DNA of 9,418 nucleotides from Alistipes sp. CAG:268 (GTDB lineage Bacteria > Bacteroidota > Bacteroidia > Bacteroidales > Rikenellaceae). The DNA lies in assembly GCA_000434235.1 (NCBI GenBank), contig FR891982.1, positions 14,655 through 24,072 of the forward strand, given 5' to 3'. Below the pieces are notes generated by a model, which ran no database searches, had not been told where the DNA came from, and was given only the letters and a program-made list of their open reading frames with translations. Positions 1 through 7,389 of the stretch are shown here, in pieces. The stretch's first letter is position 1; each line of letters opens with the position of its first letter. A program made the translations under genes and the position numbers.

Positions 1-2238
1 GCGGGAAGAGACACCCAGCCGGTCGATTATGTCGATCTGTTCATCGGCACCTCGAACTCCCGCTGGATGCTCGGGCCCTATGCCCAGGCTCCGTTCGGAA
101 TGGTACAGCTCGGCCCCGACAACCAGGGCGACGTCTGGATGGGCGGCTACGAATACTCGATCCACAACGTCTCGGGCTTCAGCCACCTCCACGCCTGGAC
201 GATGGGAGGGCTGATGATCATGCCGACGACGGCCGACCTGGCCATCGGCAACCCCTCGACCGACTCTCCGTACCGGGGAGCCAACGCCGGCTACCACTCG
301 CGCATCCTCAAGGAGAGCGAAACCGCCTCGCCGGGCTACTACTCCGTCTACCTCTATGACCACGCCGTGCGGGCCGAACTCACCGCCACCACCCGCTGCG
401 GCGTCCACCGCTACACCTTCCCCGAGCGCAACGAATCGCGCATACTGATCGACCTGCTCTTTCCGACCGAATGGGACTACGGATTCCGCGTGCGCGACGC
501 CCGCATCGCCCGCGTGAGCGATACGGAACTGGAAGGATATGCCGACTGCCAGTCGGGCCCGTGGAGCTGGTGGAACGAATACCGGCTGCACTTCGTCATC
601 CGCTTCAGCCGTCCCTTCCGACGGCTCGACGGCTGGAACGAGGGGCGCATCGAGGAGGACATCCGCGAAATCACGGGGAAGGGCGACACGGGGGCCTACG
701 CCCTCTTCACCACGACCGAAGGCGAACGCATCACGGTATGCACGGGGCTCTCGCTGGTGAGCATCGACCAGGCCCGGCTCAACATGCAGACCGAACTCGG
801 ACCGCTCGGCTATGACTTCGACCGCACGGCCCGGGCGACGCGCGAACAGTGGAACGAACTGCTGGGACGTGTCGAGGTGACGGGCGGCAGCGAACGCGAC
901 CGCGTGAAGTTCTACACGAACCTCTACCGTGCCTATGCCGGCAAACAGACATGGAACGACGTCGATGGCTCCTATGTCGATGCCGAGGAGCATGTCCGCC
1001 GCGTCGAGCGGGGCAACATGTACGGAGGCGACGCCTTCTGGAACACCTACTGGAACCTCAACGGGCTGTGGTCGATCCTTTCGCCGCGCATCGTGGACGA
1101 CTGGGTAACCACGCAGCTCGAGATGTTCCGCCACACGGGATGGACCTGCAAGGGACCCGCCGGGCTGGAGTATTCGGGCATCATGGAGGGTTCGCACGAG
1201 ACGGCGCTGCTCGTCGCCGCCTGCCAGAAGGGAATCCGCAGCGACCGGGAGGCCGTCTACGAGGCCGTGCACAAGAACGTCACCGTGCCGGGCATCAACC
1301 ACCCGGGAGGAGGCAATGCCGGCAACCCGTTGCTCGATGTCTACGACCGCTTCGGGTACATGCCGCAGGAGTACGGCGTCGTGTCGAAGACGCTCGACTA
1401 CGCCTACGACGACTGGTGCGTCGCCCAACTGGCCCGTGCTGTGGGCGACAGGCGCGAGGCTCGGCGGCTCGAAGCGCGCGCCCAAAACTACCGGAACGTC
1501 TTCCACCCCGAATGGAAATACGTCGCACGCCGCGACTCGACCGGCGGCTGGGACCCGGCATTCGACCGCTTCTCGAACGCAGGATTCATCGAGGGCAACA
1601 GCTGGCAGTACTCGTGGTACGTGCCGCACGACATCCCAGGGCTCGTGGAACTGATCGGCCGCGAGGAGTTCAACCGCCGCCTGGAGGAGGGCTTCGAGCG
1701 CTCGGAGCGCCACAACTTTGCAGCCCACGTCTTCGACCGCACAATGGGTCAGTCGGCCGAATTCTACATCAACCACGGCAATGAGGTGAACATGTGCACG
1801 CCCTACCTGTTCAACTACTCGGGCAAGCCGTGGCTGGCACAGCGCTGGGCACGCGCCATCCTCGAGCGCTTCTACGGAGAGACCCCCTATCACGGCTGGG
1901 AAGGAGACGAGGACGAAGGCCAGATGAGCGCCTGGTACGTGATGAGCGCCATGGGGCTCTTCGAGATGGACGGCGGATGTTCGGCCGAACCGATGGTGGA
2001 CCTGGGCAGCCCGCTCTTCGAGAAGATCACCGTGCGGCTCGACCCCGACTACTACCCGGGGCGGACCTTCACCATCGAGGCGCGCAACAACTCGCCGGAG
2101 AATGTCTATGTCCAACGGGCCTACCTCAACGGAAAACGGCTCTCCCGTCCCCGCATTCCCTTTGCCGCGATCGCCGAAGGAGGCACTCTGCTCTTCGAGA
2201 TGGGGCCCGAACCGGCGCCCGACTGCTACGAGGAGTAA
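1..2238 (+). CDS. GH92 family exo-alpha-mannosidase, 5'-truncated by the window
   Basis: Calcium-dependent inverting alpha-mannosidase that removes terminal mannose from N-glycans or mannans, in the periplasm or at the cell surface. The reading frame is open from base 1, and the first residues (DTQPVDYVDLFIGT) match the usual GH92 mature N-terminus, so only the signal peptide and start codon appear to be missing; the ATG at 67 is internal. Numbering from base 1, seen landmarks are GYEYSIHNVSGFSH near 48-61, FIEGNSWQYSW at 529-539 (E531), HGNEV at 592-596, GDEDEGQMSAWY at 635-646 and the C-terminal NNSPENVYVQ. By spacing I infer that E531 is the general acid and that D636/D638 are the paired base aspartates described for GH92 enzymes. 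Three motifs differ from the family form as I remember it: GSHE at 397-400 instead of GDHA, GNEVNMC instead of GNEPxHH, and SHLHAW instead of SHTH. Linkage specificity is therefore uncertain. Its promoter lies upstream of the window. Confidence 0.95.
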   Translation, partial: AGRDTQPVDYVDLFIGTSNSRWMLGPYAQAPFGMVQLGPDNQGDVWMGGYEYSIHNVSGFSHLHAWTMGGLMIMPTTADLAIGNPSTDSPYRGANAGYHSRILKESETASPGYYSVYLYDHAVRAELTATTRCGVHRYTFPERNESRILIDLLFPTEWDYGFRVRDARIARVSDTELEGYADCQSGPWSWWNEYRLHFVIRFSRPFRRLDGWNEGRIEEDIREITGKGDTGAYALFTTTEGERITVCTGLSLVSIDQARLNMQTELGPLGYDFDRTARATREQWNELLGRVEVTGGSERDRVKFYTNLYRAYAGKQTWNDVDGSYVDAEEHVRRVERGNMYGGDAFWNTYWNLNGLWSILSPRIVDDWVTTQLEMFRHTGWTCKGPAGLEYSGIMEGSHETALLVAACQKGIRSDREAVYEAVHKNVTVPGINHPGGGNAGNPLLDVYDRFGYMPQEYGVVSKTLDYAYDDWCVAQLARAVGDRREARRLEARAQNYRNVFHPEWKYVARRDSTGGWDPAFDRFSNAGFIEGNSWQYSWYVPHDIPGLVELIGREEFNRRLEEGFERSERHNFAAHVFDRTMGQSAEFYINHGNEVNMCTPYLFNYSGKPWLAQRWARAILERFYGETPYHGWEGDEDEGQMSAWYVMSAMGLFEMDGGCSAEPMVDLGSPLFEKITVRLDPDYYPGRTFTIEARNNSPENVYVQRAYLNGKRLSRPRIPFAAIAEGGTLLFEMGPEPAPDCYEE

Positions 2239-2249
2239 TCCCCGCAACC

Positions 2250-2265
2250 CGCCCCGCACGGGGCG
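2250..2265. terminator. Small GC hairpin just after the GH92 stop
   Basis: CGCCCC at 2250-2255 pairs with GGGGCG at 2260-2265 around a GCAC loop. It is the first of three hairpins in a row after the GH92 gene. No T tract follows. It may contribute to 3'-end formation of the GH92 transcript, but a 6-bp stem in GC-rich DNA could also arise by chance. Confidence 0.35.
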
Positions 2266-2277
2266 CACAAAGCATGC

Positions 2278-2309
2278 ACGAGGCCTGCCGGATGTCCGGC
2301 AGGCCTCGT
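2278..2309. terminator. Perfect 15-bp hairpin, probable transcription terminator after GH92
   Basis: The left arm ACGAGGCCTGCCGGA (2278-2292) is exactly complementary to the right arm at 2295-2309, with only TG between them; in practice this is a 14-bp stem with an ATGT loop. It lies 40 bp after the GH92 stop and 57 bp before the promoter of the next transcript, the expected place for a terminator separating two units. Neither strand has a T run beside the stem, so it is not a textbook intrinsic terminator. It could instead be an mRNA-stabilising 3' end or a dispersed palindromic repeat. Confidence 0.65.
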
Positions 2310-2315
2310 CCGCAA

Positions 2316-2329
2316 CGGGCAAAGGCCCG
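2316..2329. other. Third small hairpin in the GH92-manA gap
   Basis: CGGGC at 2316-2320 pairs with GCCCG at 2325-2329 around an AAAG loop, 6 bp after the large hairpin. It may be part of a composite terminator. The stem is short and the call is weak. Confidence 0.3.
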
Positions 2330-2367
2330 AAAAGAGCCATCCAAGGCCGGAAAAATCGCACAAACAA

Positions 2368-2398
2368 TTGCATAATCAAAAAAGATTTGTTATGTTTG
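2368..2398 (+). promoter_or_regulatory. Bacteroidota-type promoter for the manA-ROK-GH38 unit
   Basis: TATGTTTG at 2391-2398 matches the Bacteroidota primary sigma factor -7 consensus TAnnTTTG. A TTG at 2368-2370 lies 20 nt before it, close to the expected -33 spacing. The surrounding region (about 2351-2428) is markedly AT-rich against a GC-rich background. Transcription would start a few bases after 2400, giving an A-rich 5' leader of roughly 25 nt before the ATG at 2429, with no Shine-Dalgarno sequence. Confidence 0.75.
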
Positions 2399-2419
2399 CA
2401 CATATAAAAAATAAACATA
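2391..2419. promoter_or_regulatory. Inverted repeat overlapping the manA promoter, candidate operator
   Basis: TATGTTT (2391-2397) is exactly repeated in inverse as AAACATA (2413-2419) with a 15-nt spacer. The left arm coincides with the -7 element, so a dimeric protein bound here would block RNA polymerase. The locus encodes a GntR-type regulator that could bind it. The sequence is AT-rich and of low complexity, so chance cannot be excluded. Confidence 0.3.
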
Positions 2420-2428
2420 CATATCTCC

Positions 2429-4174
2429 ATGGATACATCGCTACACACTCGTTCGAACTACGACAAGTTCCCGGCAACGGAAACCGAGGGCCGCATCTGG
2501 CGCGGCTGGGAGGAGATCGGCGCTGAGATCTCCCGACGTACCGACATCGAGCGTCCGCTGGTGGTGTTCGACACCTACCACGGCGTACACGACGCGGAGC
2601 TCACCGGAGCGCTCGCCCGCATGTGGCCCGACGCCGAACTGATCCGCACCGAAGAGCTCTTCCGCGACGAACGGCAGATCCGCTCCATGACCCAACCCTA
2701 CGTGACCGACGACGAACTGTTCGGCTACCTCTCGCCGCTCGGCCTGGCCGACTTCTTCGACCCCGAACGCCTCGAAGAGGCCCGCGCACGGATCCTCCGC
2801 CGCGAACGCCGCACGATCGTCTACGGCTGCGGCGCCGGCTACGTCGCACCGAATGCCGACCTGACGCTCTACGCCGACATGGCCCGCTGGGAGATCCAGC
2901 AGCGCTTCCGCGCCCATGCCATCCACGGACTGGGCGTGGACAACTCGGCCGAAAGCCCCGCACGGCAGTACAAGCGCGGCTACTTCAACGACTGGCCCGT
3001 ACTGGACAACCACAAGAAGAGCCTCTACAACCGCGTCGATTACTGGATCGACACGCACCGTCCCGGGCGCCCGCTGATGATCGCCGCCGAAACCTTCATG
3101 CAGGGCATCGACCGCACGGTACGCCGCCCGTTCCGTGTCGTACCGTTCTTCGATCCCGCGCCGTGGGGCGGACAATGGATGAAGGAGGTCTGCGACCTCG
3201 ACCGCGAACGGGTCAATTTCGGATGGTGCTTCGACTGTGTGCCCGAGGAGAACAGCCTGCTGCTGAAGGTCGATGGCGAGCTGTTCGAGATGCCGGCACA
3301 GAACCTCGTCTATCTGCGCGCACAGGAACTGCTGGGCGCAGCCGACCGCCAGCGCTTCGGCGAGAGTTTCCCGATCCGCTTCGACTTCCTGGACACCATC
3401 GGCGGAGGCAACCTCAGCCTGCAGGTCCACCCCACCAACGAATACATCCGCCGCACCTTCGGCATGCGCTACACGCAGGACGAGAGTTACTACCTGCTCG
3501 ATGCCGAACCCGGGGCCTGTGTCTACCTCGGCGTAAAACGGGGCGTCGATCCCGAAGAGATGCTCGCGGCGCTCCGTACGGCCCAGCAGGGAGGCGAGGC
3601 GTTCGACGCCGAACGTTTCGTGAACCGTTTCCCGGCCCGCAAGCACGACCATTACCTGATCCCGGGCGGCACGATCCACTGCTCGGGAGCCGGCGCCATG
3701 GTCCTCGAGATCAGCGCCACGCCCAATATCTTCACATTCAAGATGTGGGACTGGGGCCGCATGGGCCTCGACGGCAAGCCCCGCCCGATCAACATCGGCC
3801 ACGCTTCCCATGTCATCAACTGGAAACGCGATACGGACGAGATACTCCGCCGCCACTGCAACCGCTTCGAGCCTATAGCCGAAGGCGAAGGGTGGCGCGA
3901 GGAGCGCACCGGGCTGCACGAGGCCGAGTTCATCGAGACCCGGCGCCACTGGTTCACCGGCGTCACGCCCCACACGATGCAGGGCGGCGTCGAGGTGCTC
4001 AACCTCGTCGAAGGCGACGCAGCCGTCGTCGAGAGCCCCACGGGTGCATTCGAGCCCTTCACGGTACACTACGCCGAGACCTTCATCATTCCCGCCTCGA
4101 TCGGCAGCTACACGATCCGGCCGCTCGTGCCGGGTACGCCCTGCGGCACGGTCAAGGCCTATGTACGACACTGA
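2429..4174 (+). CDS. manA: Class I mannose-6-phosphate isomerase with an extra N-terminal kinase-like domain
   Basis: Predicted to interconvert mannose-6-phosphate and fructose-6-phosphate in the cytoplasm, feeding mannose into glycolysis. The isomerase (cupin) domain spans about residues 235-581. It opens with the typical PAPWGGQW segment and carries the expected zinc ligands Q332 and H334 (QVHP), E352 (DESYY) and H417 (GGTIHCSG), and the catalytic arginine R444 (WDWGRMG). The protein has 581 residues, against roughly 310-390 for ordinary bacterial class I enzymes. The extra 230 residues resemble a P-loop nucleoside/uridine-kinase-like fold (ERPLVVFDTYHG near 41-52; IVYGCGAGY near 130-138; LYADMARWEIQQR near 147-159), but I see no GxxxxGK[ST] Walker A, so it is probably not a working kinase. 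The start at 2429 is the first ATG after the promoter. The gene leads an apparent operon, 23 nt before the ROK kinase. The isomerase call is strong; the role of the N-terminal domain is unknown. Confidence 0.88.
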   Translation: MDTSLHTRSNYDKFPATETEGRIWRGWEEIGAEISRRTDIERPLVVFDTYHGVHDAELTGALARMWPDAELIRTEELFRDERQIRSMTQPYVTDDELFGYLSPLGLADFFDPERLEEARARILRRERRTIVYGCGAGYVAPNADLTLYADMARWEIQQRFRAHAIHGLGVDNSAESPARQYKRGYFNDWPVLDNHKKSLYNRVDYWIDTHRPGRPLMIAAETFMQGIDRTVRRPFRVVPFFDPAPWGGQWMKEVCDLDRERVNFGWCFDCVPEENSLLLKVDGELFEMPAQNLVYLRAQELLGAADRQRFGESFPIRFDFLDTIGGGNLSLQVHPTNEYIRRTFGMRYTQDESYYLLDAEPGACVYLGVKRGVDPEEMLAALRTAQQGGEAFDAERFVNRFPARKHDHYLIPGGTIHCSGAGAMVLEISATPNIFTFKMWDWGRMGLDGKPRPINIGHASHVINWKRDTDEILRRHCNRFEPIAEGEGWREERTGLHEAEFIETRRHWFTGVTPHTMQGGVEVLNLVEGDAAVVESPTGAFEPFTVHYAETFIIPASIGSYTIRPLVPGTPCGTVKAYVRH

Positions 4175-4197
4175 CAGCAAACAATCTACTACCGACC

Positions 4198-5301
4198 ATG
4201 TACGAAACCGACCCACGCATCGTCCTCACGCTCGACGCCGGAGGCACGAACCTCATCTTCTCGGCGATCGCCGGCAACCGCGAAATCGTCGAACCGGTCC
4301 ATTTCCACTCGGTGCCGGATGACCTCGACCGCATGCTCTCGACCCTCGTCGAGGGGTTCGAAGCGGTGCGGCGGCAGCTCGATGCAGCCCCCGTCGCCAT
4401 CAGTTTCGCCTTCCCAGGACCGGCCGACTACGCCCACGGGATCATCGGCGACCTGCCCAACTTCCCGTCGTTCCGCGGCGGCGTGGCACTGGGGCCCTTC
4501 CTCGAGCGGAAGTTCGGCATTCCGGTGTTCATCAACAACGACGGCAACCTGTTCGCCTATGGCGAAGCCATCTCGGGCGCCCTGCCCGAGGTGAACGCCC
4601 TGCTCGAGCGCTCCGGATCGACCAAACGCTACCGCAACCTGCTCGGCGTGACGCTCGGCACGGGATTCGGCGCCGGCGCCGTGATCGACGGCCGGCTGCT
4701 GACCGGCGATAACGGATGCGGCGGAGACGTCTGGGTATTCCGCAACAAACACCACGCAGGGATGATCTGCGAGGAGAGCGTCAGCATCCGCGCCGTCCGC
4801 CGCGTCTACGGCGAAATAACCGGCTCGGACGCCGCCCACCTCACCCCCCGCGACATCTTCGACATCGCCGAAGGGACCCGCCCGGGAGACCGTGAAGCCG
4901 CCCGGGAGAGTTTCCGCCGCTTCGGCGAAGTGGCAGGCGACGTCATCTCGCAGGCCCTTACGATCATCGACGGCATCGTCGTGCTGGGCGGCGGCCTGAC
5001 CGGAGCGGCCAAATACTTCATGCCCTCCCTGCTGGCGGAGATGCGCGGAGAGATCTGCACCTTCGCCGGCGACCGTTTCCCGCGGCTGCAGATGCAGACC
5101 TACGACCTCGACTCACCGGAGGAGGCTGCGGAGTTCGTGCGCGAGAAGTCGGTGCCGGTGGCCGTTCCGCACTCCGAAGAGCGTGTCCGCTACCACCACA
5201 TCCGGCAGACCCCCGTCGTCCGCTCGAAACTCGGTGCCAGCCGGGCCATCGCACTGGGCGCCTACGCTTTCGCCATCGCGGAGCTCGACCGGAGACAATA
5301 A
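4198..5301 (+). CDS. ROK family sugar kinase, probable mannokinase
   Basis: Cytoplasmic ATP-dependent kinase of the ROK (repressor/ORF/kinase) family, 367 residues, with no DNA-binding N-terminus, so an enzyme and not a repressor. Visible motifs are the phosphate-binding loop LDAGGTN at 12-18 (D13), the catalytic aspartate in NNDGN at 113-117 (D115), and the second phosphate loop TLGTGFGAG at 152-160. Following it, where most ROK kinases have GExGH and the zinc-binding CxCGxxGCxE cluster, this protein has GCGGDVWVFRNKHH (173-186) and EESVS, so the zinc site is absent or rebuilt. About 60 residues (near 285-345) are inserted before the C-terminal SKLGASRAIALGAYAFA helix, making it longer than the usual 290-320. 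Between a mannose-6-phosphate isomerase and a GH38-like enzyme, mannose is the most likely substrate; glucose, fructose or N-acetylmannosamine are alternatives. The start at 4198 is preferred because the phosphate loop begins 11 codons later and the gap to manA is then 23 nt. Confidence 0.88.
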   Translation: MYETDPRIVLTLDAGGTNLIFSAIAGNREIVEPVHFHSVPDDLDRMLSTLVEGFEAVRRQLDAAPVAISFAFPGPADYAHGIIGDLPNFPSFRGGVALGPFLERKFGIPVFINNDGNLFAYGEAISGALPEVNALLERSGSTKRYRNLLGVTLGTGFGAGAVIDGRLLTGDNGCGGDVWVFRNKHHAGMICEESVSIRAVRRVYGEITGSDAAHLTPRDIFDIAEGTRPGDREAARESFRRFGEVAGDVISQALTIIDGIVVLGGGLTGAAKYFMPSLLAEMRGEICTFAGDRFPRLQMQTYDLDSPEEAAEFVREKSVPVAVPHSEERVRYHHIRQTPVVRSKLGASRAIALGAYAFAIAELDRRQ

Positions 5302-5358
5302 CGCCCGGCGGCCCAACACTCCCGACAGAACCGACCCGAACAAACCAACCGAAGAACC

Positions 5359-7389
5359 ATGAAAAAAATCCTGATCCTGCTTCTCGCATCGCTGGCGGGG
5401 AGCCTCGGGCTCGGAGCCGCCCCGCAACAGGCCTCCGACCCGCAGGTCGAAAAGGTCCTCGTGATCTTCAAGACCCACCTCGACATTGGATTCACCGACC
5501 TCAGTTCGAAGGTCGAGCAACGCTACATCGACTACTACATCCCCAAAGCCATCGAAGTGGCCCGCCGCCTGCGCGAAGAGGGAGGTGACGAGCGCTACGT
5601 CTGGACGACCGGCGCCTGGCTCGTCGATGCCTATCTGCGGCAGGCAACGCCCGAGGCCGCAGCCGAACTCGAGGAAGCCATCCGCCGCGGCGACATCGTG
5701 TGGAACGGTGTCCCCTACACGGTCGAGTCGGAATCGATGAACCGGGCCCTGTTCGAAGGGATCCTGCGGCTCTCGCAACGGCTCGACGCCCGGTTCGGAA
5801 AGCACACCTCGGCCGCCAAGATGACCGACGTCCCGGGCCATACGCGCAGCATCGTCCCGCTGTTGAGCGAAGCCGGAATCGGCTTCCTGCACGTCGGGAC
5901 CAATCCGGCCGTGAGCGTGCCCGACGTGCCGCCCGTCTGCCGGTGGCGCGATCCGGCCTCCGGTCGGGAAATCATCCTGATGTACCAGGGATCCTACGGC
6001 GACACGATGCTCCTGCCCGACGGCCGGACCGCCGTGTCGATCAACCTCACGGGAGACAACCACGGTCCGCACTCAATCGAGGAGGTGCACCGCATCTTCG
6101 CCTCGCTGCGCGAACGCTACCCCTCGGCCCGGATTGTCGCCGCCTCGCTCAACGACGTGGCCGCGGCTCTCGAGCCGATGCGCGCCGACCTGCCGGTGGT
6201 CACCTCCGAGATCGGCGACACGTGGATCTACGGCTACGGCAGCGCCCCGCTGCGCATGGCCCGCTTCCGCGAACTCGGCCGTCTCTATGACGGCTGGATC
6301 CGTCAGGGACGCCTGGCGCCCGACAGCGATGCGGCCATCGACTTCGCCGTACGGCTGGGCATGATCGCCGAGCACACGTGGGGCGCCGACGTGAAGACCC
6401 ACCTGCGCAATTGGGACAAATACGACTTCGACTCCTTCACGGCGGCCCGCACGCAACCCGAGTTCCTGTTCACGGAACAGTCGTGGCGCGAACTCGACGA
6501 CAACATCGACAAGGCCGTGGCCCTGCTGCCCGACCCGCTTCGGGAAGAGGCCCGCGAAGCCCTGAAGCATGTCGGCGAGGTGGACCGCCGCCCCGTCACG
6601 GACAACGACAGCGACCGGAAGCTGGACGCCGCAGGGCGCTATGCATTCGAGGCAAAGGGCATGAAGTGCCTCCTGGGCGGCATAGCCTACCAGAGTTTCT
6701 CGAACGACGACTACACCCGGTTCCAGGATGCCTACCTCACCAGCCACGTACAGTGGGCGATCGAGGACAACGGCAAGCCGGGGCTCGACCGGAGCCCGGC
6801 CCGCAGCGCCACGATCGAGGCCCGCGTGGCGAAATGCTCGGTGGAGCGCAGCCGTGAGGGCCGCCGCATCCGCACCGAGATGGTCTTCCCCGAGGACGCA
6901 CGGATCGACCCGCGCGTGCTGCCCGAAGCGGTACGCTGCCAGTGGGAGATCGCACGCGACGGACGCAGCGTCGCATGGACGGTGGACCTCGTCGGGAAAC
7001 CCGCGAACCGGATGCCCGAGGCCTACTGGGTTTCGATCCGGCCCGAAGAGCTGCTCTCGGTAGTGGCCGAAAAGACAGGCGGACGCGTCGATCTGCTCGA
7101 TGTCGTGCCGGGCGGCAACCGGCAGATGCACGGAATCGACCGCTATGTAGACCTCGTCACGCGCCGCGGTACGCTGCGCATCACCTCGCCCGACGCGCTG
7201 CTCGTGGTTGTGGGCGAGCGCAACGCGCTGAACTATTCGACCCAACTGCCCGACCTGCGGCAGGGCATACACTTCTGCCTCTTCGACAACCTTTGGGGCA
7301 CGAACTTCTCCATGTGGTGGGGCGGCGACATGCGCTACCGGTTCCGGGCGGAGTGGATCGGAGAGGCGGAATGTTCAGAGAAACCGTAA
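5359..7389 (+). CDS. Exported GH38-like (DUF5054) putative alpha-mannosidase
   Basis: A 676-residue protein that I place in the DUF5054 group, proteins related in fold to GH38 alpha-mannosidases. Residues 1-21 form a signal peptide (MKKILILLLASLAG..., hydrophobic core 4-18, likely cut after the Ala-Ala at 20-21). No cysteine follows, so it is a type I substrate and probably periplasmic. GH38 active-site equivalents are visible: THLDIGF (H40, D42) for the HxDxGW zinc motif, MTDVPGHT at 155-162 (D157) for the nucleophile and zinc-ligand loop, and AEHTWGAD at 337-344 (H339) as a likely fourth zinc ligand. These residue roles are inferred from motif similarity. The C-terminus ends in LWGTNFSMWWGG, which I recall as typical of this group. 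It begins 57 nt after the ROK gene and probably belongs to the same operon. Activity on alpha-mannosides fits the neighbouring isomerase and GH92, but the substrate of this group is, to my knowledge, poorly defined. Confidence 0.83.
   Translation: MKKILILLLASLAGSLGLGAAPQQASDPQVEKVLVIFKTHLDIGFTDLSSKVEQRYIDYYIPKAIEVARRLREEGGDERYVWTTGAWLVDAYLRQATPEAAAELEEAIRRGDIVWNGVPYTVESESMNRALFEGILRLSQRLDARFGKHTSAAKMTDVPGHTRSIVPLLSEAGIGFLHVGTNPAVSVPDVPPVCRWRDPASGREIILMYQGSYGDTMLLPDGRTAVSINLTGDNHGPHSIEEVHRIFASLRERYPSARIVAASLNDVAAALEPMRADLPVVTSEIGDTWIYGYGSAPLRMARFRELGRLYDGWIRQGRLAPDSDAAIDFAVRLGMIAEHTWGADVKTHLRNWDKYDFDSFTAARTQPEFLFTEQSWRELDDNIDKAVALLPDPLREEAREALKHVGEVDRRPVTDNDSDRKLDAAGRYAFEAKGMKCLLGGIAYQSFSNDDYTRFQDAYLTSHVQWAIEDNGKPGLDRSPARSATIEARVAKCSVERSREGRRIRTEMVFPEDARIDPRVLPEAVRCQWEIARDGRSVAWTVDLVGKPANRMPEAYWVSIRPEELLSVVAEKTGGRVDLLDVVPGGNRQMHGIDRYVDLVTRRGTLRITSPDALLVVVGERNALNYSTQLPDLRQGIHFCLFDNLWGTNFSMWWGGDMRYRFRAEWIGEAECSEKP

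Noticed and set aside
849..1784. A 311-codon alternative-frame open reading frame inside GH92, with shorter ones at 1316-1654 and 1794-2375
   Set aside because: All are Arg/Ala/Pro-rich shadows of the GH92 gene, which carries all expected family motifs in the correct frame.
2623..4197. In-frame open extension upstream of the ROK kinase, giving an 892-residue protein
   Set aside because: The extra part overlaps manA in another frame and is an Arg/Pro/His-rich low-complexity translation with no domain; stops are simply rare in this GC-rich frame. The ROK fold starts normally at 4198.
2441..4216. A 591-codon open frame on the minus strand opposite manA
   Set aside because: It mirrors the manA codons, has no recognisable motifs, and its composition (V, A, D, E, G rich) is the usual by-product of GC-rich coding DNA read in reverse. 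The + strand gene has an intact active site and a promoter.
5302..5358. Possible separate promoter or terminator between the ROK and GH38-like genes
   Set aside because: The 57-nt gap has no TAnnTTTG element, no AT-rich patch and no clear hairpin, so it reads as an ordinary C/A-rich intra-operon leader.
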